Shown here: positions 55,187-64,000 of the stretch, in pieces
Numbering within the stretch: position 1 is the first letter of the stretch
Layout of the letters: every line of letters starts with the position of its first letter
Assembly: GCA_963555705.1 (NCBI GenBank)
Contig: OY743173.1
Coordinates: 211,001 to 275,000, forward strand
Direction: 5' to 3'
DNA: 64,000 bases
Origin: Ligustrum vulgare
Taxonomy: Eukaryota; Streptophyta; Magnoliopsida; Lamiales; Oleaceae
Program-made: the position numbers and the translations under genes
The notes under the pieces: generated by a model
What the model saw: the letters and a program-made list of their open reading frames with translations, nothing else
The model's database searches: none
What the model was told of the DNA's origin: nothing

Positions 55187-56802
55187 TGATAAGTATATTT
55201 TATACACTTATTTTCTTCCTAAAAGTAGGATTTTAATTGTTTGTTTAAGAATATCAGCTATTTATTTTGTTATTATTTGTTTATATTTCAGAAATAATCC
55301 AAAAATCGAGAAGGTAAAGGAAATGGAGGAAAAACAAGTCATTTGGATGATAAAAGAGCTAAAGTGTGAAAATCAAGAGTTGATGAAGTAAATCAAATGG
55401 CCAATTGGAAAAAAAGTCAAAGAAAGAATCAAATTGGAAGAAATTAGAAGTTCAAGGACTAAAGTATACAAATCAAATGAAGAAGGACCAAATTACAAAT
55501 ACTCAATGATTGATTTGAACCATGACATGATACTTGAAGATTGCTAAAATTCAATTGGATACAATTGAAAGTCAAAAAGAAATGAAATATGATAAGAATA
55601 TTACCATAAATTCATTCCAATCACACAAGATTTTCGGGTAGATTTTTAGTCAGACTTTGAAACCTAATTTCAGGGAAGTAAACGTTCAAATTGAAAAAAT
55701 CCTATTCCACGATTAATTGTATCCCTTTAAGTTATATTTCTAATGAAATTTGAATCACCTCAATCGGATAAGGTAATAGAAAGATATGATCAAAATATTG
55801 AATGTCGTGCAGTGACAAAAAGATCTTTCACAAAGGTAACTTTCCTTGTTCGGTTGGAACTCTTTTGGAAGCCAATTTGGACGTGATTTTCAGCATTATT
55901 TCTCCCTAAGTAACCTAGGCTTTTAGTAAACTTATAAATGCATGACTCGAGGAACGAAATTAAGGGTTCCCAATTGTCTTGTTTCATGCCAAAATGTTGT
56001 CAAAGTGCTAAGGGATCCATGTTACGTCAAGAGCAAAATTGCAGACTAAAGAATAAGAAGATGAACGGGGTGACATCCTTTTATTTTTCTTGTGATTTCT
56101 ATTCAATTATCTTTCTAGGCTAGGTTAATTGTGTTAGAATTGTGATGAAATTTTGAATTCTTGACTCCATATTTTAATCTATTATTTATTTTATGCAATT
56201 CATGATTTTGATGCAATTGATTCATGCTTTGATTATCATATAATTTTCTGGCCAAATATTATGTGATTGATGTTATGATTTCTTAAGTTCGAAAGATTAT
56301 GATTTCATTGGACTTGTTTCAATTGCCACAAAGTTCGATAGGGGATAGAAATATACCCCTATGCTTTGTGTTTTCTGCTATAGTATTCACAAATATTTTA
56401 ATACTTTCTTATACATTCGGATTCAACATAGAAATATAGTTGGGTCGTTTAGGAATATGTATTAATATTTGTTCGAAAGGGAGTTTTAACTACATTTGGA
56501 ATATGGAAATTCAAAACCGTGAATTGTATTTAAAGAATTTGGTTAAAATGTGTATGATAGAGTCAAAATGGATTCATGATTCTAACGCACTTGGTTTCAC
56601 AAGTTTTAAAAATCAAATCTTGTCATTTTTAGTTTAATCTTTATTGTAATATTCAAAAACAAAATTTTCAGCTCAATCAAATCTCTTGTTTCGGTTAAGT
56701 TCCGTAGTATAAAATACAATTTACAACAATCCATGTGTGTACGATACTTGAACTTACGTCCACTTTATTACTTGCGCGACCTTTGCACTTGCGGAGGGAA
56801 CA
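55187..56802 (+). mobile_element. Athila-type LTR (5' LTR, plus strand)
   Basis: About 1616 bp, starts TGATAAGTATATTTTATACA and ends GGAACA, followed by a degraded primer site (TGGAGCTGTTTCCGGGG, 56810-56826, versus TGGCACCGTTGCCGGGG). Same family as 6450-7883. It interrupts the receptor-kinase pseudogene. Confidence 0.75.
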
Positions 56803-56884
56803 AGTTTTTGGAGCTGTTTCCGGGGATTGTAGTTTAAATTTATTTTTAAATTACTTTCAATAATTCGGACTTTTTACTTTCAAC

Positions 56885-58630
56885 AACAATCTTCTACCCC
56901 CTGCTGATCCAATAAATGAAGATGACATGGGGGTTGGTGACTTCATGACACCTCAGGTAACTCAAAGTCAATCCAGCATAGTCTATCCACCATTTGGGTA
57001 GGCAAACTTTCAACTTAAAACCAATATAATCAGTATGTTCCAAAATGGACAAAAATCCCATGGGAGACATGATGAAAACCCACATACACATGTTTCTAAA
57101 TTTTTAGACATGTGCCAACACTTTCAGTATCAGGGTGTGTCTGATGATGCCATTAGACTCAGGTTATTCCCTTACACTCTAAGAGATAGAGCAGTTGATT
57201 AGTTAGATTCTCGCGTCGCTACGAGCATAACCACTTGGAATGACTTGGTTCAGAAGTTTTGAACTAAATTCATGCCTCTAGCGAAGGTTTCCAAACTGAG
57301 ACATTCCATCACTGTGTTCCAGAAGCACGATGCTAAATCTTTTAACGATGCGTGGAACAAATTTAAGGGCATGCTGAGGAAGTGTCCAAACCATTGGATC
57401 GCCAGAGGTGATCAAGTGAAGTTTTTCTATGAAGGACTACTTCCACACTTTAAAAACAAGGTTGACTCTTCATCAAATGGTACTTTGGGAACAAAGACCA
57501 TCGGAAAGGTATTGGAACTCTTTGAGAGAATTACAAACACAAATTCCATGCGGGGATCGGACAGGGTGGTCCCAAAGAGGACATCGAGAGTCTATGAAGT
57601 AGATGTTTACACTGTAATATCAGCAAAAATTGACTCCTTGGCTGCGAAAGTAGAGGGCATAGCACTGGTGAGTCAATCATCAAAAAGTGCTAAAGTAACT
57701 TGTGAAGAATGTGATGCAAACCACGCCATTACAGATTGCCCTATTCTGACTTGTCCACTGGAGCAGGTTGACTATGTACAAGGGGGTCAATGCCAGAATA
57801 ACTCATACTTAAATACCTATAACCCAGGTTGGTGTAATCATCATATTTTTTCTTGGAAAGATCACTCAAATGGACATATTTCGTCCCAATTCAACACTGA
57901 AGAGAGAAAGCTTGCACTGGAAGAGATGATTGGAAAATTTGTGGAAAAGATAGATGAGTTCATGTCCAAAACAGATCAATTTATGAGAAAAACTGAAACT
58001 ACAATTCAAAATCAGCAGGCATCAATCAAAAACTTGGAATACCAAATGGGGCAGATAGCACAGCTGATCACAACAAGAGCCTCGTGTACATTACCTGCAA
58101 CCACTAAGGTAAACCCAAAGGAACAACTCATGGAAATAAACGTGGTACAACATGAGATAAATACAATCACTATGCGTAGTGGTGCGCAACTTCCTGAAAT
58201 CCAAATCAAAAAGCTAGTTGAAGTTCTTGAACATATTGTGGAAAGTGGTGAGAAAATGGCCGAAAAGGAAGATGACCATGAGGTAAAATCAACAACTAAG
58301 CCTCATGAGTCACCTATCCCATTTCCACAAAGGCTAAAGAAAACACGAGAGGATAAGCAGTTCAACAAATTTGTAAAATTGCTTAGAAAACTGCACATAA
58401 ATATCCCTTTCTTGGAAGCCATCACACAGATCCCTAGTAATGCTAAACTTCTAAAGAAGATGATGTCTAGCAAAAAGAAGCTCGAAGAATTTGAGGAGGT
58501 CACTTTGAATGAAGAATGCAGCGTAATGCTGCAAAACAAGCTACCACCTAAGCTCAAAGACCCAGGGAATTTTTCTATATCTTGCATCGTAGTAGATTTA
58601 CAATTCAATAAGGTCTTATGTGACCTAGGT
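56885..58630 (+). pseudogene. Athila-type gag and protease N-part, broken
   Basis: From about 56920 (DMGVGDFMTPQ) the gag frame has three in-frame stops before 57272, one a Trp-to-stop change near 57201, then runs open to the insertion point: HSITVFQKHDAKSFNDAWNK, FFYEGLLPHFK, CEECDANHAITDCP (a zinc-knuckle-like remnant), KLEEFEEVTLNEECS, LPPKLKDPG. The last codons, VLCDLG, are the start of the protease active site. The solo LTR at 58631 splits it exactly there. Athila gag is the best match by motif. Confidence 0.8.
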
Positions 58631-61611
58631 TGTAATTCCGCATTTCGATTTACATGCTTTCTTGATTTTCACGTAAAGTTTATATTAATATCATTATAAA
58701 TGATATAACTAATATTATGATTATTATGGTTTTATTTGAATATTTGCAGTTGAAGGATTTGGACGCCGTCACGATCAATGTGCCAATTAAAATGTTGATA
58801 TATCGTTTATTTTAATAGTTTACGTGAAATTTTATGTGATTTATTTGTTTTATTGCCTAAGCTTGCTATTTTCTATTCTACTTTGTTAAATTGAAGTTGG
58901 GAAGAGTTTGGTGACACTTTGAAATTTTATTTGAAGGTCATGGACTTAAATTACCAATTTATGAGAGTTGAGGGACTGAATTTGCAAATTACCAAAAGTT
59001 AAACATAACCTAACCCTCACTCTCACAATTGACGTCTCACTCTCAACTCTCGCCTCACTCCCTCATCCCTGCCTCTCACGCTCTCGTCTCTCTCTCGGCC
59101 CTCTCTGTCTCTGTCTCTCACCCTCACCGAACCTCTACCGGCGACGGCGACCACACACCTCACCCACAACCACGGTGACTCCCCCTCCCTCTCACCGTAA
59201 GTTCAGCCCCCGCCTTCCCCTCCTCTTTCCGCACACACACCGAACCCAATTTTTACACACACAACACACCTTTTTACACGCACACAAACGGGTTTATATG
59301 TATTGATGTATATATGTTGTATGTATATATTTATATGAACATTTCAGATTTTTCAGATTGAGTTGTAGTCAAATTTCGAATTTTTAATTGTTAACCTCAG
59401 ATTTGGGGCGTGTGTATGTGTGTATATATTATTATGTATGTGTGTGTGTATATATATATACACGTAAATTTCAGATTTCTATGTGTATAAATATATAATT
59501 TCATATTCAAATTTTAGTCTAAATTTCATATATTAAATGCCAAATTTAAAAATATGGAATTTAATGATGTCAGTGTGTATCTAATACATGGGGATTCACA
59601 GATTTTAGGAATAATGTCATAAAGGGGGTGTGTGTTCAGATTTCAATTTAGTTAGCTTACTTGAATCTAAAATTTAATGTTGAGTTATAATTTCGAATTT
59701 CAGATTGGGGTAATTTAAATATATGTATGTATATATTGATATTATACATATACATAAATTTTAGACTTTCCAATTTATGAAATTTGTGAACTGTAAATGT
59801 GCATAACAATTTTAGACTTCGAAATGTAGGAATTTAGTATTATAACTTATATGTATAGTTTATTTTCAGAATTCAGATTTGATGGGATTATGAAATTAGT
59901 TAATTGTGTGGTAATGGTTGAGTTATGATATGAAATTTGGGTTTATAAATTATTTGCAGATTCCAAATTTTAGCAATGTTAAATTTAATATTGATCCATA
60001 ATGGTAAATCTTTAGTTTACAACCATATTTCCGAAATTTTTACTATGAATAATTAGAAATTTAATTGAGAAATTTTGTAAAGTTAGGTAATGTAATTTTG
60101 AATTTTAGTTGAACTAAAAGATGAGTAAAACTTTTCTATTGTGTATTGAATTGATTGTTCATTTCGAATATGGTGTTAAATGTGTTGGACATGGATTAAG
60201 GTTCCGTTTGGTCTGAATTATATATTAAATTGAAGTTTTAACCTTGCTTAGAGTTTAAAATGTGATTTTGAACTAAAAGTATATTTTATTAAATGAATGG
60301 GTACAACTAGGATTTTGGTACATTGACGTCACGGGTAGCCGATGTTCCTCCACTTGCAAATCAAGATAACGGTAAATACTAAGGATGTCAAGTAAGTAAA
60401 CTTCCCCTACTTTCATCAAAGTTGAATGTTTAATGTGGAATTAATGTGCTTGATTGACATTCGTGTTAATTATCAAATTTTAATGCTTTCAGCTTACCAT
60501 ATGCAATTATGTGTATTTAAGGAAATGTTCAAGCATGCACGTTATCATGTCATTCCATCATTAAGCATGCATTGGCATCGAAAAGGGGAAGTCAAATGTT
60601 TTAATGAAAGGAATGTGTCAAAGTGAAATTTTTGTCAAAAGTTATGTATCCCAGGTTTTTTTTCAAGAAAGAATGGGTGTGCTTCTATGTCATGAAAGAT
60701 GCGAGTGGGAAATGGGGAGCGGGGGACCGGCGTACCCAAATGTAATGAGCCGCTTTGCGGTGGAATGAAATGAATGAGCAGCTTTGCGGTGGAAATGTGA
60801 ATGTTAATCTGGTTCCAAATAAGAATTGCCCACTGTTATCTGATTGACTAGAAGTTACATTAAGTGAGCTCATGATGGAAATGTAAAGTGAAAGTTTTGA
60901 AATGTTAAGTGAAAGTTCGAAATGTTGAAAGTTTTGAAAGGTCAAAGTGAATGGGGATACATATTTCAAAGTTAAAGCATTCATGTCATAAGCATGCATT
61001 CATGCATAAAGTTTACTTACTGAGCTTTAGCTCACCCCAATCCCTCCCCCATATTTCAGGTGATGAAAGTTAGATGATTAGAGGAGAGTACGTGGCGGCA
61101 GGCTCAGACAGTACCGACTTGAATTATTTAAAATTTAATTTAATGATTTAATTTAAGTTTTTATTTGTTATTCTTTTAAATTGATAAATCATTTTGAATT
61201 AGTTTTTCGGTTCTTAGTCAAAATAAGTTATGGTATTTCCCTGTGATTAGTTTTAATCATGTTTCATGAGTTTATAAATTTATACTTCAAGTTATTTTGA
61301 TTGAGGAGTTTGGGGAATTGATGTTGAAGTTGAATTTTGGAATTATGGTTGGATGTTGAATGTTGGATTTGAATGGGTTGAGAATTTCATATGTATTGTA
61401 GGTGTGATGTCCCTCTACAGGTTGTTTATGTCCAAGTTATAGAGGAGACTCTGCCGAAATTTCTATAGAATTTTAGAATAGAAAATATAAAGGTTGAAGT
61501 TTTTAAATGATTTGTTTCTGTATTTTAATGTTTAAACGATTTATTTCCGCATAAAATGTGAATGGAAGTTAACACGCCTAGGTTTTAAATTTTTGAACTT
61601 GGGGTGTTACA
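58631..61611 (+). mobile_element. Solo LTR of Tekay family
   Basis: 2981 bp starting TGTAATTCCGC and ending GTGTTACA, flanked by TAGGT on both sides (58626-58630; 61612-61616). It is diverged from, but collinear with, the LTRs at 42619 and 50134 (same 'gatttacatgctttcttg', 'ctttgcggtgga' and 'ctcaccccaatccctcccc' blocks). A solo LTR results from recombination between the two LTRs of one insertion. Confidence 0.95.
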
Positions 61612-61616
61612 TAGGT

Positions 61617-61925
61617 GCAAGTATAAATCTAATGCCCCTATCTATATACAAGAAGTTGGGGTTGAGTGACCCACAGGGTAGCAATATCATATTGCAACTA
61701 GCTGATCAATCCATTTGTTACCCTTATGGAGTTGTGGAGGATGTGCTAGTTAAAACTGGTAAATTCATATTTCCTGCTGATTTTGTCATTTTACACATGG
61801 AGGAAGATGAAAAAGTACCCCTGATACTTGGTAGACCATTTCTACCCACTGCACGAGCACTAATTGATGTAGAGAAGGGAGATGTAGTGCTATGTGCTGA
61901 AAATCAGGAGGTGACTTCACTATGA
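61617..61925 (+). pseudogene. Athila-type protease, C-terminal part
   Basis: Continues the frame interrupted at 58630: GASINLMPLSIYKKLGL completes the DLGA-type aspartic protease motif, and LILGRPFLPTARALIDVE closes the fold. The frame ends at 61925; no reverse transcriptase, RNase H or integrase follows. So this copy had lost pol before or besides the LTR insertion. Confidence 0.8.
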
Positions 61926-63690
61926 TGCAATTTAACACCCACAATCTACAAATTGAAAAATGTTCCAAGATTGATGTGGAAATGGCCATTAGATGCTGGG
62001 AGAGGTATGAGTATAGGGTGAGAAATGATGAAGAAGCATCTCCATCAAATCTAAAGCCACCTTGAAGATGTTTTCCAAAAAGTCTAACTCTAGACTTTAA
62101 ATGAAGCGCTTGATGGGAGACAACCCAACTTTTCAAACACATTTTTCTTTAGTTGTTTTATTATTGCTTCTGAATTGTGTCTTTTCTTTAAAGTTGTTTA
62201 GCTGCTTGATATTGCATTTAAGAGCACTATGATGTTTAAAATGAATCCATTTAGTTGTTACGTGTTCTAAGGAATTCTAGTATTCTAGATTGCATGTTTT
62301 AGCACTTTTAGTATTTATTGCACTTTTTATTTGTTTGAATGGTATATATTGCATTTTAAGATCACTAACATGCTTAGAATTCATATTTTGACATGATAGT
62401 GGCGTTGAACACTTCATTGCACCTATTTTTGCATGTTTTAGCATTTTAGGATTTACTTGCATTTCTATTTGTTTTGTTGCTTTTCATCACAATCATCCAC
62501 TTGATCACCTAGATTAGGACATGTGCATATAATTTATGCTAGAATTGGATATATTGAATTGTGAATTGTTAGGTGAAATTTTTTGGCTTAATTCAAGTCT
62601 CAAACTCTATGAAATTCCTTGTTTTCTTAATATGCATGCAAGGGGTTTGATTAAATGTTTCAATGAATATTTTGTTAAGTTTTTGCAAATCTTTTTGAAT
62701 GATCACCTTCACCACATGTTAAACATAATTTTTGCATCATCTAATCATTTTTTACAATGATTTAAGACATAGAATTCAACTTGAACATCGTTGCACCACA
62801 AATCACCTCATTGCAAGGTCATTGCAGGCACCATTGCACCATTTCAACTTCAATGCACCTACTTTGTCACATCTTTTCATGACCCAAATGAACTCCAAAT
62901 GTGATGAATTTTTAATATGTTGTAGACCAAGTTATGTACTTTCAGATGCCCATGATATGTCTCGTGAAATTTTCACTTTTTCAAGGCGATGTCAAGGGAT
63001 GAAAGTTAGTGGTCGATCATTTTTCAAAAAATTTCTGAGTCCTAGTTTGGGTGTGTTGTGTTGATTTGCTTTAGTTCCTATGTGACAATTATGCTTCTAA
63101 TGATCATTAATTCTTATTTGCAAGGAACGTATCATCATGGGACATTTCAAGCCGAACATGGAAAATGAAGTAAATGGTCATTTCATCCAACCAAGCATTC
63201 AAGTCAAAACTTCAAAATGGGAACACCATCTCTCCAAACCCAAGAAGTACATAAACCCTCTTTGTTATTTTGTGTTTATTTTATCTATTTGCTTTGAATA
63301 CATTGAGGACAGTGCATAGTTCTAGTTTTGGGGTGAGAATCTCATCCATGAGCTTTTATTTACATATACATTCGATTTTGGGAAAATTCATAAAAATTCG
63401 AAAAATTAAAAAATCATAAAAATTAAAAATTTTGAAAATTCTTGTTGATTTATTTATTGCTTATGACATGATTTGAATTAACTTTTGTACTTTAGTTAGA
63501 AAATTGGGCAACATGTAAACTGGGGTCAAAAGGTTAGTATGAGTAGGCATTAATGGATTGGGCGTCTGAAGTTTTTAATTTTACATCTTTAGTGTAGGGG
63601 GTTTTGATCAACGGGAATAACCATAATCAACATTAAAACAAAAAAAATCCTGAAGGTCTTATTCTACTCTTCAAATGTCTTTTTGACTCG
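61926..63690 (+). mobile_element. Athila-type element, 3' non-coding internal region
   Basis: Non-coding. Contains 'agcgcttgatgggagacaac' (62105) and, at 63070-63130, the block shared with 4208-4280 reversed. The 110-codon frame at 62732-63064 has a counterpart in the minus-strand copy (4397-4628) but is short, and I see no domain. Confidence 0.65.
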
Positions 63691-64000
63691 AGCAAATAAG
63701 TCTGAGGGGTTCTCTGAACCTGGTACCCTAAACTCAGCTGAGTTGGGAGCTGCCGACCTAAAGCTCGCAACATGAGTCAACTAGAAAGCAAGTACGGAGA
63801 GTGTACTTACACATAAAACACTAAAACTTCTTTAACTTTTCTATTTAAGCCGGTAATTAAATCTGAGGGATTCTTTGAACCTGGTACCCAAAATTCAACT
63901 GAGTTGGGAGCTACCGACCTAAAGCTCGCTACAGGGGTCATATAGAAAGCAAGTATGGAAAATTTTGCACAAAGATGGTAAAAGACAGGGACATTAAAAG
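63690..64000 (+). repeat. Tandem repeats of about 170 bp in Athila 3' region
   Basis: Two imperfect units, each with 'ctgagggattctttgaacct' (63700, 63862), 'cagctgagttgggagctgcc' and 'gacctaaagctcgc'. The array or element continues past the window. Confidence 0.75.

Noticed and set aside
57272..58699. Intact 475-codon gene
   Set aside because: The real gag starts upstream with three stops, and the last 20 or so codons run into the solo LTR.

Overview
This is a piece of a large, repeat-rich plant nuclear genome, almost certainly a eudicot. It is AT-rich and packed with nested LTR retrotransposons (Ty3/gypsy Tekay/Del chromovirus, Athila, several non-autonomous families), Helitrons, hAT/CACTA/Harbinger-type DNA elements and microsatellites. 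Only one ordinary host gene is complete: a three-exon tonoplast aquaporin of the TIP3 type (35643-36626, minus). There are no bacterial-style operons, CRISPR arrays, rRNA or tRNA genes that I can support.

Layout. 1-4207: minus-strand end of a LARD-like retrotransposon (part of the internal region plus a 3.56 kb LTR) inserted in a minus-strand Athila-type element (4208-7883). 7884-8496: shreds of a host gene. 8497-11538: minus-strand Helitron with a hAT MITE inside it. 11539-16374: degenerate DNA with short tandem repeats, a foldback, a CACTA element and microsatellites. 16375-about 23918: a probable outer minus-strand Helitron, holding a second Helitron (16449-18953) and a small non-autonomous LTR element (19600-22819). 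24035-25409: Harbinger-like element with an LTR-like insert. 25455-35479: a complete, very young LARD-like element (3338-bp LTRs, AAAAG target duplication) ending about 160 bp behind the aquaporin stop codon. 36627-38802: aquaporin promoter, then unexplained sequence. 38803-42600: decayed gypsy fragments and an LTR of the small family. 42619-52818: a complete young Tekay-type element with intact gag and pol. Either side of it are remains of a receptor-kinase gene (about 42590-42618 and 52824-55186), also hit by a hAT element. 55187-64000: an Athila-type element with broken gag-protease, split by a 2981-bp Tekay-family solo LTR.

The most interesting object is the internal region of the young LARD-like element (28793-32141). 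It has no gag or pol. It carries two intact reading frames antisense to the element: a full-length, intronless LOG-type cytokinin-activating enzyme, and a small basic protein with a cysteine finger that resembles the cysteine-rich nucleic-acid-binding proteins of some filamentous plant RNA viruses. Each has an identical TATA-like box (TTTAAATAG) upstream. The element's sequence just before its polypurine tract matches that of the intact Tekay element, which suggests a possible source of replication proteins.

Coordinates of LTRs, target duplications, splice sites and motifs were read by eye. Family names rest on motif recognition, not on database searches.
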